A stretch of DNA of 64,000 nucleotides from Hymenoscyphus infarciens (taxonomy: Eukaryota > Ascomycota > Leotiomycetes > Helotiales > Helotiaceae): assembly GCA_001414345.1 (NCBI GenBank), contig LLCB01000029.1, positions 248,001 to 312,000 of the forward strand, written 5' to 3'. The notes below the pieces were generated by a model. It saw only the letters and a program-made list of their open reading frames with translations. It was not told the DNA's origin and searched no databases. The translations under genes were made by a program, and so were the position numbers. Numbering within the stretch: position 1 is the stretch's first letter; each line of letters begins with the position of its first letter. Positions 1 through 12,188 of this stretch are shown in pieces.

Positions 1-46
1 GCTCTGAAGAGCGGTGACGAAAACCAGAAAGAGAATCGAGGCTTAC

Positions 47-322
47 ACGTGACCATCCAACACGAACATCTCCTTTCGAGTATCCTTCATGACCTTCTCA
101 CAGAGATGCTCAACGAGCCAGCCGATGTTGACCGCTTTGCCCTTATCGTCTTTGGCTGGGATTGATATCTTGTGCTTGCGTTCATTGGAAAAGAGCATCT
201 CGAGACCCCCCCTAGTCACATCGACGTCAGTATTTCTTTCTCCGAGGGATGATCGCGATTGCGTGGGGGACTCACGTGAATTCGACGAGGATGGGAATCG
301 TGATTTCTGCAGGTTCTGCCAT
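47..322 (-). CDS. urm1: Ubiquitin-related modifier Urm1, 5' part (runs off left edge)
   Basis: Urm1 is a ubiquitin-like protein that acts as sulfur carrier for 2-thiolation of tRNA wobble uridine and can be conjugated to proteins in the cytosol. I read exon 1 at 322-276 (start [15 protein letters not shown]) and exon 2 at 211-47. They are joined by a 64-bp GT..AG intron (275-212) that completes the Thr codon before [15 protein letters not shown], the signature Urm1 block. Exon 2 continues through NIGWLVEHL and ends in LDGHV at a strong donor (GTAAGC, 46-41). The last exon, with the C-terminal beta-grasp strand and terminal GlyGly, lies outside the window. A longer single-frame reading starting near 453 is rejected because it reads through the intron. 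The gene is divergent from elp2. Identification rests on recognised family sequence and is firm. Confidence 0.9.
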
Positions 323-813
323 TTTGTAAAGATCTTCGGAACGGCTTTTGTAGAATCGGATTGATGGTTGTGGTTGTGGTCGCGGTTTAATTTTGAAATG
401 ACTGCTGTGTCGCTTAAATAGCGCCGACCGGTAATTCTTTTTTGGCAACACAATTTTTATTTAATCTACAGAGGAAAATCTGGGGAAGGTATTATTTCTT
501 TAGTTTGTGTACCCTCTAAGACCTGAGTCAAACACCTCAAAAGTAAATCACTTTTTGAGTTTGAGTAACTTTTGGTGTTCCTCCTTGCCGGGTGACCATG
601 ACTTCGAGAAAATTACCCCGTAAGGTTCGCGAAAAGCTCTTCACCTCATCTCGCCGTGGTCTAAGTGGGTCCACGCAAATGTCTAGACAACGATGCTAGG
701 TATTTAGTGACACAACTCTGAGCCCGGTAAACGACTATCTATTTACTCTGACGACCGCCGCATCGAGTCTCTCATCTGGCGCGTGTTTGTGGCCGGGTGG
801 ATGAGTTGACGCG
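323..813. promoter_or_regulatory. Divergent urm1/elp2 promoter region
   Basis: This 490-bp interval separates the two divergent start codons, so both promoters must lie here. No canonical TATA box stands out. Positions 801-809 form a two-codon upstream reading frame (ATG AGT TGA) ending 4 bases before the elp2 start at 814. Joint control of Urm1 and Elongator would make sense because both act on the same tRNA wobble uridine, but that is inference. Confidence 0.4.
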
Positions 814-3427
814 ATGCTTCAAATCACCAGCGAGTACTTGGCGGCAGGTGGTAATAGACATCCATCAGCAGCAGATTGGGATGAATCTGGTCTTTTGGCA
901 TTTGGCGCAGATAGAAACATCGCTTTATGGCGACCACAGGTGAGCTGTTCTTTATGAGTCACGAGACATTCATGTTCATGAAGACGTGGGTGGTTTCTCC
1001 TCTTTTTTCCCCTATTCTCAACAGCGGCTAAGAATAATATATTTATAGGATAACAATGCGCGAGGAGTTTTGGAAATCCTTTGGGGCCATGAAGGTACCG
1101 TCAACGCAGTCAAGTTCATTCCCGGCTCCGACGGATTATTGATTAGCGGTTCGGTCGATAAGAAGCTTGCTATCTGGAAGAGGAACCCAACGTCGTCATT
1201 TTACCAAAATCATCAGTGGCTATCCAGCGATAAGCCTGAGCATCATCAGAGTTCCGTAAACTGTATTGCAGTAGCTCCTGGTGCCAACATCTTCGCTTCA
1301 GGCTCTGCAGATGCCATCGTCAAGATCTGGGAATTCGACGACCAACATCTGGCAACATTACGACAAACTATTGAGATCAAGCCAAGATTCTTTCCACTTG
1401 CTCTGGCATTGATTCCTCTCACCGGTGCACCTGGCTCATACGTGCTTGCTGTTGCCGGAACGAAGGACATTATCCAAATATATGTGCTTGATTCCGCTAT
1501 CGGCAATGAATTCAAGCTTCAAGCTACTCTCTCTGGCCACGAGGGATGGATCAGATCCTTAGAGTTCACAAAGGAAACCGATGAACCTGATAGTGATTTA
1601 CTACTTTCATCAGCCAGCCAGGACAAGTATATTCGACTATGGCGACTCCACCAAGGAAAGGAGCTGCCAGCGGCATCAGCAACAGCCGACCCATCTTTAG
1701 GAGCATTCATGCCAGGAAAATCATTGTCAAATAAAGCTCATCGTTTCAAGGCGCAAGATCTTGACTTTTCCGCGACATTTGAGGCCTTGTTACTTGGTCA
1801 TGAGGATTGGATCTACAGTACTCGTTGGAGATATGGCAACAAGAAATTACAATTACTTTCCTCATCGGCGGACAATTCGGTAGCGATGTGGGAAGCTGAT
1901 GCAGAAACCGGCGTTTGGGTGACGACTACTCGACTGGGAGAAATCAGCTCTGAGAAAGGCTCAACAACAGCTACTGGAAGCACAGGCGGATTCTGGATTG
2001 GTCTCTGGTCACCATCTGGAGAGACTATTGTGAGTCTTGGAAGAACTGGAAGCTGGAGATTATGGAATTACAATAGCGAGAAGGAACGATGGCTTCAGGG
2101 AATTGGCGTCAGTGGACACACGCTACCCGTTACCGGAATTGCATGGTCGAGAGACGGTGATTACTTGCTTTCAACGAGTACTGATCAAACGACAAGACTG
2201 CATGCAAAATGGAAACGTGGAGATCAAGTCTCGTGGCATGAAATGGCTAGACCCCAGATCCATGGATATGATCTCAACTGTATCGACTCTCTAGGAGCTT
2301 CTCGGTTTGTTTCCGGGGCCGACGAGAAACTCATGCGGGTTTTTAACGAACCCAAAGCAGTCGCCAACCTTCTCAATAAATTGTGCGGGATTAGAGGGTC
2401 ACATATCGAGAATATGCCAGATGCTGCCAACATGCCAGTACTTGGACTTTCCAACAAAGCCATTGAAGCTGTTGACGATGATCAAGAAATCTTACCACCT
2501 TCCAACGACAAAAACTACGACGCAATTGATCCAGCTTCTGTTGTCCACAAATCAACCCTTGATCTTGATCAGCCGACTTCCGAAGAACATCTCTCTCGAC
2601 ACACCCTCTGGCCTGAAGTTGAAAAGCTTTACGGGCATGGTTACGAAATCTCTACCCTCGCAGCCAGTCACGACGGATCCATCATTGCAACTGCTTGCAA
2701 AGCAAGTTCTATCGACCATGCCGTAATTCGGTTGTTCGAGACTAAGACCTGGTTGGAAATCAAGCCACCACTCAAGCAGCATTCATTGACTGTAGCAAGA
2801 TTGAGATTTTCTTCCGATGACAAACATCTTCTTAGTGTTGGGCGAGACCGGCAATGGGCAGTCTTCGAACGTGACACAGAAGACAAGACCGCTTACAAGC
2901 TCTTGGAAGCAAACCCAAAGGGGCATACAAGGATGATATTGGATGCTGCCTGGGTACCAAAGACTTCCAATGTTTTTGCAACAGCAGGAAGAGACAAGAA
3001 AATCAATATTTGGTCAAAAGCCGAAGGAGGAGCTGGCTTTGAGTGCAAGTCAACCTATTCGGAAACAGCACCGGTAACCGCTATCGATTTTCTTGACAAG
3101 ATGGTAAGAGATGGCATTGCATTTTTAGCAGCTGGAAGCGAAACGGGCTTTGTTGCTGTCCACTCCTTGGATATCAAGAATGGTTTCAAGGTGCAGATGC
3201 TCGCCGTGACATTTCCAAGGTAATCACTCTCATTGCAACCCTAGAGTCCTTGCTGACAATTATTTAGCACGCATCCAAACCCAAGCAAGACCGTCACTCA
3301 ACTAGCCTGGAAACCAGTTGAAGCAAACACGGAAGACGGCGAAGAACTCGATATGCAGCTCGCAATTGCGAGTGAAGACAGCTCCTTGCGGGTATATTCC
3401 TATAAGCCACTACCTCCTGTATCTTAG
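814..3427 (+). CDS. elp2: Elongator complex WD40 subunit Elp2
   Basis: Elp2 is a double WD40 propeller scaffold of the Elongator core (Elp1-Elp2-Elp3), which modifies U34 of tRNAs. Exons: 814-939, 1049-3219 and 3268-3427, with GT..AG introns of 109 and 48 bp. They join in frame to about 818 residues, close to yeast Elp2 (788). Exon 1 encodes the conserved start GGNRHPSAADWDESGLLAFG followed by NIALWRPQ. WD repeats are visible throughout: GHEGTVNAVKF, SGHEGWIRSLEF, GHEDWIYSTRW, SGHTLPVTGIAWS, GHGYEISTLAAS, GHTRMILDAAWV. The small last exon ends in LRVYSYKPLPPVS before TAG. It is convergent with the CAF16-like gene, whose stop is 178 bp away. A two-codon uORF sits just upstream. Identification is firm. 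Confidence 0.93.
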
Positions 3428-3604
3428 TGGAGTAAGACCAGTCTAAGTCTATGTTAAATGCTGCGCCGACCCAAATGCATATCAGTACCTGGCGTTGAAG
3501 CCCCCAAAACGCGTTGAAGCGCCTATGCTAAACCTTTTAAATCAAAAATGTCCCAATTGTTCCCGTGCCATCGTATCATGCAGAAGCTTGTCTTGCTCTC
3601 CTCT

Positions 3605-4447
3605 TTAGGTTGGCTTGCTCTCAGAACCATATCCTCCGATACCAGGATTGAAGTAAGCCTTCCCCTCACTCCCAACCATATTATTTCTCGGACCTCTCTC
3701 CTCGAAATCCTGCTTGAGCCAACCAAGGACCAACATCCCCAATCGACTGTTCCCCGTACTAGTCAACTCGCTGTCCTTCAACTGCAACTTCTCCACCTCC
3801 CCCCACTGTTTAACCTTCCCCATACTCATATGCACCAAATGACTTGGCCAATCCGCCAAATTATCCAAAATATGCGTCGCATAAACAATCGTGCACTGCC
3901 TAACCTCCGTCTCCTTCTTCAAGAACCCCAAGAAGTTACTGCGACTCAAGAGATCCAGGTCGACTGTAATCTCATCCAACAACAAGATCCTCCACGGCCT
4001 AATAAGTCCCATAGCCAATTGCACCCTTCTCCTCTCCCCATCAGAAACAGCATGCATGCGCCAATCCAAATCAATGTCAAGCACACGAACCAATTCGTCC
4101 TTGCGCTCCGCGTAGAAGTCTCCGCCGACGCTCTTTAGGAGTTCGCGCACACCAATGTCCGTTCGCACGATGGGATTGAGTACCCATTCCAGACCGAGGT
4201 AGGTTACGCCTTCGAGGCCGTCTTTGAAGGGGTCGAGTCCTGAGATGGAGATTGTGCCTGAGGGAGCGAGACGTTTTCCAGACAGGAGACGGAGGAGGGT
4301 TGTTTTCCCTGCGCCGTTTGCGCCGATGAGGAGGGTTCGCGAGTGGGGTGGGAGGGAGAGGGTGACGTTGTGGAGACCTTCAGAGCGGTCTGCGAAGGTA
4401 TAGGAGAGGTTCGAGACTTCGATGTTTGGGGCGGTTTCTTCCGTCAT
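3605..4447 (-). CDS. caf16: CAF16-type soluble ABC ATPase (CCR4-associated)
   Basis: This is a single-exon protein of 280 residues with one ATP-binding cassette and no membrane segment. In yeast, Caf16 (289 aa) associates with the CCR4-NOT complex and is linked to transcription. Motifs: Walker A GANGAGKTT (about 42-50), ABC signature in the variant form VSDGERRRVQLAMGL (about 134), Walker B ILLLDE (154-159) followed by TVDLD, and an H-loop His in YATHILDNL (192). The variant VSDGE replacing LSGGQ is characteristic of the Caf16 group. I chose the ATG at 4447 (MTEETAPN). Upstream in-frame codons give only a Thr run and low-complexity sequence, although the frame stays open to 4564. The stop is TAA. 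The role in this organism is inferred from the family. Confidence 0.85.
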   Translation of the reverse strand: MTEETAPNIEVSNLSYTFADRSEGLHNVTLSLPPHSRTLLIGANGAGKTTLLRLLSGKRLAPSGTISISGLDPFKDGLEGVTYLGLEWVLNPIVRTDIGVRELLKSVGGDFYAERKDELVRVLDIDLDWRMHAVSDGERRRVQLAMGLIRPWRILLLDEITVDLDLLSRSNFLGFLKKETEVRQCTIVYATHILDNLADWPSHLVHMSMGKVKQWGEVEKLQLKDSELTSTGNSRLGMLVLGWLKQDFEERGPRNNMVGSEGKAYFNPGIGGYGSESKPT

Positions 4448-7400
4448 TGTGGTTGTTGTTGTGGTTTGGTGGGGAGGTGGTAGTGAGATGGTGGGGTGAG
4501 GTTCATATAAAAAGTTCAATGACGCATTATCTTGGGTGGTGCTTCTGCAAAAGATGCACTCCACCCCCCAAAGGAATAGTTAGTCGCATTCCTTCTTATC
4601 AGATTCATTTGATCCAATTGTGCACTTCTGTTTAAATCTTTCTTAAAAAAACTCCCCATCTATTAACCTGCTCGTTAGATGGTTCAACATGGACACGAGG
4701 ACTCGGCTGAAGTCCCTCTTTTTAAATCCGATATGCTAAAGCCGATATTTTTCTATGGTTTATCCTCGAAACAAATAGAATATACTCAATAAAATTTCGA
4801 TAGTACGAACCAGTACCTAAAAAGAAAAGCGTTCTGTCAATTCTTGGGAACTCAAAGATTGGATCACGGTTCACCGGTTGCTTGACTGTGAGAGAGGTAA
4901 CAAGAGATATTACCACACATAATAGGAGAGAGCTCACACTTCTAGAACCCTTTTCCACTCATTTAGATCCCGAATATACAATCACGAAAACACCTAGAGA
5001 AAATAAAGACTCATACAATGATTCTAGGTAGTGTGGGACTGGCAGGTAACTGTACAAGAGAAAACTCGTCAATTGCCCCGTAACCACAGTCCTGCTCTAA
5101 GTACTACTTGAGAGGTCTCGGAGTACTCGGAACGATAAATAAAGCGAGCGGACCGAGTATCGGAGCCTTCCCCGGCTTTTAGGCGATTTCCTAAACCCTC
5201 TTCCGAATCACGTTTTCTCTCTAATTATAGGGAAATCTCTCTTTTTTTTTAGGTATTTTATACGTTACTACTATAGTGAAATTATATCAAAAATATCACT
5301 TAAGTTGTACTATTCAAGCTTGAGTACCAATTGAGTAGTAGAGTAGTTTGTTCTTCTACTGATCAAGATAAACACTTACCACCGTTTTATATAGGCAAGA
5401 AGAAGTTCTGTCATTGCTCTCAGCACCCGCCTATATAATTACTTCACATATTCTCGAACAATCGTAGCAATTGTTTGAGAAGGTTTAGGGGAATGAAGTG
5501 ACTAGTTTCCTGAGTCTTTCAACAGTCTACGACAATTGTTTTAATTATCATAGGTTATATCGACATGAAACGCATATCTCATATAAATTGTTCTGTTTTC
5601 CAATTTCAGACAATTCTTCTCAAACTCTACTCCATTGCGCAAGTCAATGTAAAGAACCCCTATGAACAAGAATACTCATACTGACAAGGAGCAGAACTAG
5701 CAAAATCGTTGAAACCCTCTCCATCAAACATGAGTCGTTCTTAAAAGCCTCTCAGAGTTTCCATAAGCTTGAACCGCCGTCGCGTCAAAATTCACTTGAA
5801 AATCCTACTATGCGCGACAAACCTAGCTCGGCACCTACGCGCGTTCAACAAAAGCCTCCTCTCCAAAAAAAATAATAAAAATAATAAAACATCCTAACAA
5901 AATGGCAAAAGACAAGTTCTAGGAACTTGGACTAACTCTGCACTTGAGGTCTTAAGGGATCAAGAGTTGGTTTATCAATTACAGGTAGCTCACACGGTCG
6001 GGCGCACCACAGTCGCTGTACTTTTATGAACCTGGTTTATTTGCTGGGAGAGGTTTCTTTATTTGTTCTCTTGAGGTTGTGGTTGAAAAGTGGGCCTGGG
6101 TGGGGAATGGGGAAACTGGGGGAATGGACTGAGCTTTTGATTCGCGGCCAGAAGCTACTTGAAAGCGGTGAATGCGATGAAGGAATCCAGTTTCATACTT
6201 GTACTCGCTTCTTATGTTCTCGAGAGAAAACAAAGAGAAGAGAGTCGTCAATGCTCCCTCTGTACAACTGGCTCAAATTCCTCAGCTGCCGTGTCTACTA
6301 AAACTCAGTAGAATGACGAGATTTTGGTTCCTTATTTCTCTAAACAGTCTCGAATAATAGACTTAATTATCCTAGACAGTTTGGCAGAATTTGGACTAGA
6401 GTAGGTGTACCAAGAGCAATGCCAGGATAGACGCAAGCAGGGCTAGCAATCGATACTACTCGAGATTTCTACTGCGGCGATTTCAACTTAGGATCTTCAA
6501 GAAAGAAAACAAATTCCAGAGGCCTACCAAGTAGAGAACAACAAAAAAAGTGTATTAAACTCAGCGGTGCTTGGAAGATGAGAGTTTTGTACTTACTTCA
6601 CACTCTCCCATCTCGGGTCATCTGTCCATTCGCAGGACGCAAGCTTCTCGCTTTCTTTCCAGGACCCAGGCACTAGAATCATTCTCAGGACTCTCTCCTT
6701 TGAATCTCTGGATACACCAGTCAATCTTTGTCCTCTCATCATCTTTCTCTCTGATATTTCTACTGCTTAGCTCAAGGCACGCCTTCCGGAGGCACTGCCG
6801 AACCCTAGGCGTGCCCAAATGGACCGCGAAACCCAGGCCGAGTGGATTCAAATGAATCACGCTCGACAACATATATCTCTTCAATTCTTAAATCTTCGAT
6901 TTCTCAAATTTTGGTCACTGCAGAGTGAGTTAGCAAGGGAACGATCCACTGCACCATTGAGTTTATTTTAGATAACCTAAATCTGCTTGTTTGGGGACAA
7001 GAAACACATTCCAATTCTGGGGTTGTGGGTCCCGGTGATATCCCAAGAGAAAACTCCATATGTATCTACCTAGGTAGAGAAAGGAAGGACACGGAGAAGC
7101 GAAGGGGGGTTGGAGAAGATGGAGCGTCTACTCTGGAAGCAACCCGATGATGTGGAATATATCTTGAGGATTTGACCCTCATTATTCCTCCCCATCCCTT
7201 GGGATTTTTTGCTCTCCCCCCCCCCCCCCAAGGCTATCCTGACTGATCAATATGCCCGAAGATAAAAATGGGAACTTGCCAGGCTGCATTTGGGTATGGA
7301 GATGTAGCAAGTCGCACCTTCCCCAGTCTTCTTCGTCTCGTCAAATTCCTTTAGGTGCTTCCAGAGAGCACCTTCCTCAGCCGCAACCGGGAAATCCGAG

Positions 7401-7754
7401 TACCTAGGTACCTAACACCTTGGACTGCGTTCCTTCCTTCTTCGTGTTATGGGGAACCTGTTCGCGCTTTGATCTGAGCTCTCAACCACTTCCGCCGATT
7501 TACCCCATTAACGAATTTGACAATGCAGAAATCATCATGGGACTGTTAGAAGAAAGATCCCAAGCATGCCGAAAATATTGCAAATCTTGCTTCACTTGAA
7601 GTGAAGTCTGGGTAGCTGCGATGTAGTGAAGTCCCGGTAGAACGTCGGGAAATATATTATGGGGGCACCGCCTATTAAGGCCTAGTACAAATCTCAGCCT
7701 CGTCGCCTTCCCGTCTTGACTTTTGGTTGACATCGATTCGCAACATCAATCAAA
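4448..7754. other. Gene-free stretch, 3.3 kb
   Basis: I find no convincing coding region. Open frames are under 100 codons and show no family resemblance. The sequence is moderately AT-rich with scattered short hairpins, for example 5452-5480 (13-nt arms around a short loop). A 14-base C run lies at 7216-7229, and the fungal-promoter-like palindrome TACCTAGGTA recurs near 7060 and 7400. The last few hundred bases should hold the cwc2 promoter. A decayed mobile element is possible, but I cannot show ends. Confidence 0.5.
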
Positions 7755-8972
7755 ATGGCCGACGTTGAACCCAACCCAGAAACAGCCCTCCAAACAATGG
7801 GCTCCCCCCAAGATGAAGCACCAGCAACAAGCACAGAAGTCGCGCCCCCGGCCGAACGAAAAATGAAAAAGATAATCCGCAAAAAGAAGCGCCCAGCGCG
7901 ACCCCAAGTCGATCCCTCAACCATGAAATCCGAACCCCCTCCTCAAACCGGTACAATCTTCAACATCTGGTACAACAAATGGTCCGGCGGCGATCGCGAA
8001 GACAAATACCTCTCCAAGACAGCTGCGGCGGGACGTTGCAAGATTGCGCTGGATACGGGATATACCAAGGCCGACAAAGTTGCCGGGAGTTATTTCTGTT
8101 TATTCTTTGCAAGGGGAATATGTCCAAAGGGGCAGGAATGCGAATATCTGCACAGATTACCGGGGATTCATGATATGTTTAATCCTAATGTCGATGTGTT
8201 TGGGAGGGATAAACATTCGGATTATAGAGATGATATGGGAGGAACTGGAAGTTTTATGAGGCAGAATCGCACGATATATGTGGGAAGGATTCATGTCAGT
8301 GATGATATTGAGGAAGTTGTTGCGCGGCACTTTGCGGAATGGGGCCAAGTGGAGAGAAGTAAGTGCTTCAAGAGTTGGTTGGTCCCTTGAAATATTGCTA
8401 ATTATGATATAGTCCGTGTTCTCAACACCCGAGGTGTCGCATTTATCACATATTCGAATGAATCGAACGCACAATTCGCCAAGGAGGCAATGGCTCATCA
8501 GTCCTTGGACCACAGCGAGATTTTGAACGTTCGATGGGCAACAGCAGATCCGAATCCAATGGCGCAAGCGCGAGAGGTCCGAAGGATTGAAGAACAAGCA
8601 GCAGAAGCTGTACGAAGAGCATTACCAGCAGAATTTGTCGCGGAAATTGAAGGTCGCGACCCAGAAGCACGGAAACGGAAGAAGATTGAAGGTGGCTTTG
8701 GACTGGCAGGTTACGAGGCCCCTGACGACATATACTTTGCCCGAGGGGCCAATGCTGTAAATCCAGTGGGCAGACAGGGCTTGGAGCTTGAGGAGGAGCA
8801 AAGATTGATGATTGAGGCCGATCAAGTCGAGAGAGCGGAAGCTGAAGAAAGCGGTATTTTTTCGAGTAGCACGCTTGCTGCATTACAGAGTACGCAGGGC
8901 ATGATCGCTTCGAAGCCAAAGCCAAAAGCACCTTCGGGTCCTTTGGTGGCTTATGGTAGCGACAGCGATTAA
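7755..8972 (+). CDS. cwc2: Pre-mRNA splicing factor Cwc2
   Basis: Cwc2 belongs to the Prp19-associated complex and contacts U6 snRNA near the spliceosome's catalytic centre. Exons 7755-8358 and 8413-8972 flank a 54-bp intron and encode 387 residues. After a basic linker (RKMKKIIRKKKRPARP) come the Torus-type region FNIWYNKWSGGDREDKY and a CCCH zinc finger, CLFFARGICPKGQECEYLH (C115, C123, C129, H133). The RRM follows (TIYVGRIHV through VRVLNTRGVAFITY and LNVRWATADPNP, about 172-250). The C terminus is charged and less conserved (GFGLAGYEAPDD). Without removing the intron the frame would end in KCFKSWLVP at 8390. Splicing at GTAAGT restores VERIRVLNTRG, which settles the model. It stands alone, with no close partner. 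Identification is firm. Confidence 0.92.
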
Positions 8973-11900
8973 GATAGTGTAATATTATACCATTACCGAC
9001 TGTTGTACAAGATTCAAGACAAGTTCCCACCTATCCTGGACTCCCACTGGTTGATACATGGCTAAATATCTCCAGATTTCATGTTCTCTACTGATAATAG
9101 TACTGCTGCATGTGATACAGAGAGAGAGAGAGAGAGCGAGAATCGTGGCCCAAAATAATCGGCATACGACCTCGAAAGAACTCGCAGCATAAGACCTAGC
9201 TTACTATTTCAAAGCTTCTGAGAATCAATGCAGCAAAAAGCAACGAAAGACCAAAAAGGAATTTGTTATTGGAAAAATGCCATTGCAAAGCTGCAAGGTC
9301 AACGCTCAAAATGTCCAATAACATGTTCCAACATGTCCAAAAAGTAACCCCGTATGTACAAATCCTGAAACTTCTTCTCAGATCATGGTAATGCCACATG
9401 ACATCCAATTTAGAGTTGCTCCTTTGAGGTATCCATATCCTTGAAGTTGTCAACGTATAGCACCCCTCTTTTCGAACGATTGACTTACAAAAATAGGACC
9501 GGAAACCACGAGAGATTAACGACGAGGAATGGGGGTGGCGGTATCCTTGATTGCAAGTCAGATAGGAGTACGAAGTGAGAAGGGGCTAACAGTACTAACA
9601 GGTGGTGGGTTTGGGTTAAGTTTTACTATGACGATCGGTCTTCTGGCAAGAGATCCAAGTGCGGCTTGCCCGCCATTCTGCCACTTCGAGTGCATTCTGA
9701 TAATCTGGGCCGAAAGAGAAATTGGGGGTGTGGAGTGTTTGGCATAAGTACCTATGCACTTGAATGAAGGACTTGATATGGACCTAAATTTTACTCTTCT
9801 CACGATGAAAGGGAAAAGACGAAGAAGAGTGACTCTTCATAATGTACAAGATACTCCCGTTACTTGTCATTAAGACCTTTGTGCCGCAACGACTACATGT
9901 GCCTCCGAAAACAACCACTTTCATATTGGTTGGCAATACTGGTTGGCTATCCATATGATATCGGATATTGGTGAGCCTGCTAGAATTATGACCTACCAAC
10001 ATCCGACAAGTGGATAGATACTGTGGCACTCTTTCGTAAAACATCTCTTGTGTTATGGATTAGTTCTGAGCGGAAATCTGATGCAGATGGACAAGCAATT
10101 TCGGGCAGTTTGACCGTTCAAAGGGGCTCACATCGTGAATTTGAACCTAATGGTCGAATTGAAATTGAAGACAAGAGTAAGAAATTATAAGAATAAAAAT
10201 CTAATTGCTACGATTGCGTATCATCGTTGAGGGGTGGCAATGGCAATCTTATACACCCAACTTACATCACCGAATAATGAGACAAGTAACAGCCAAGCGA
10301 TAGCTAGGCTTCCCATCATAAATCTGAAGCATATAAGGAGATCTTTACAGACAAACAAGGTTGAAAGTATAGATAAAGCGCTTGATTTCCTACCAATCGA
10401 CGTATTGTTCTCATGAGAAAACGCTCAGTACTTCAAGATGAGCAGAAAAACAACATACCAGGGACCTAGGTAATTCGTCGTAATCTGGTGGGTCGGTTAT
10501 GTCACCAACTCACGAGATCCACGCTTCTTTGGGGCGCACAGGCACGACGGCTCCTTGCATGAAGATTTCAACGTCGCCTCGAACAACAACATTCTTTCAG
10601 AAAATACCTACTTCAGTTCTTTTAAGAAAGATCAAGTCTAACACTCAGTCACGTTCACCCGAGCGAACATACCCTGATATCATATCAAAGGACGGCAAGC
10701 CCGCCCTCTCTTGCGACAACCCTGTCATGCTTCTTTGAGCACCCCTCTCCATGTCATTCAATCTTGACGTGTGGGTGTTTTGTCTTTTTCGATCAAGAGA
10801 CTCTAGGAGAACCAAGCGGTCTCTGACAAATTGGGATATCTTCCAAAGTTTGGAGTTCTATGAAATTCCAGCCTGAAGCATACATGAATCGTGAGGGGGA
10901 TTTTGTGCTGAACCTAGCTTTCCAATCTGATGAGAACTTCTCTTCTCATCTGACTTCCCGGATGATTACATTGATCACGTAGTTGATTTGCGGCACCACC
11001 CTAGAATTACAGGGTAGTGCATCTCTACTCTCTGTCTTTCCAAAGAATGTCACGCGGGTGTGGATTCGAGACTGTGTTCGTCAAGATACTGTGTTCGTCA
11101 AGATACTGTGTTCGTCAAGAATGATGGCGAAATTGAGCATTGCATACCCTCCTCGTTCCTCGGAGGATCAAAAATGTCTTTTGAGATTGTTTAGAAGAAT
11201 AAAAACTCTACTACTTGACTGTTCTAATTCTCTCAAATAATATTTGCAATTACCCTCAACTGTATCAATCCGCCGTAGGAACAAGGCGCAATGACAGACA
11301 TTCTTACCTATCATAGCATTCGGCCATATTGAAAGTAGTCGACAGTTCTGCCTCGTTCCAACGTCATATCACATATCTTCCAACTACATCAGCATTTCCC
11401 TCGTGTCGATTTGAGCAAGAGCAACCTGATCTGGAGCCTAGTCGAAACAAGACTCAGGGCTATGCAAACTTACTGTATTGTTTCGTATCTGTCTATTTTT
11501 GTTTATTTGAAAGTTCGTAAGTTCGTGGTGTTCAATATTTCAGTGGTATTATGGTTGCACAGAGACACGCATGCTCTGCAATCCTCCAGTTCACGCATAT
11601 AGGTGGCGACTTAGGAATGATTCTCTTGAAAAGTCCGAGGAGCCATGTCTGATGCAACCTTGTCATGCGGTTGTTTCACGCTAGCGAAAACAATTATGGT
11701 GCTATGGTAGGAAGGCTCTCCATATTTTGAATATCTGGGAGGTGTGCCTGACATTGCATCCTTCGCTTAAGATTGGATGGACATTGACGCCACGTAAAGT
11801 TGTATGCAGCCCATTTCAATCTCACCAATCAGCATGCCAACGATTGCTCGTAGGCTCGTGGGTGCGAATGTCCGCTGTGGACGCGGTTTTTCGCATTTAC

Positions 11901-12188
11901 GTGCGATGATGCTTCCCGCGTAGTTTTGACTTGCCGAAGTTTGTTCCTAAATTCATAATGCAATAAACGATAGGTTTCCCAGATGACATTTTGCCTTCTT
12001 TCTTTTAGACTCCGACCTTGTCTGCCTATTTTTTGGGGTCTTGCTGCTCCTGCTGGCAGTCTCCAATCTATCATACGTATAAGCTTTCTACACGGATTTT
12101 TGATTCATTTCGAACCTGTACAGCGCCGAATCCGCGGGTTCATGTCAGCAACAGAACGAGGATCGACCTGACTATCGTTCGCCCCGTA
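8973..12188. other. Gene-free stretch, 3.2 kb
   Basis: No reading frame here resembles a protein family I know, and none exceeds about 90 codons. Small structures: an (AG)n run at about 9119-9136 just after cwc2, and three tandem copies of a 17-bp unit (ACTGTGTTCGTCAAGAT) at 11071-11120. The final part should carry the promoter and 5' leader of the next gene. The cwc2 transcript probably ends near 9000-9100. Confidence 0.5.
11071..11120. repeat. Three-copy 17-bp tandem repeat
   Basis: The unit ACTGTGTTCGTCAAGAT occurs twice in full at 11071-11104, followed by a nearly complete third copy. The copies are identical over the overlap, which suggests recent slippage or duplication. It lies in non-coding DNA. 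Confidence 0.9.

Noticed and set aside
43..453. A 136-codon minus-strand frame covering urm1
   Set aside because: It reads through a 64-bp intron; splicing at 275/212 gives the conserved Urm1 N terminus, so the longer start is not used.
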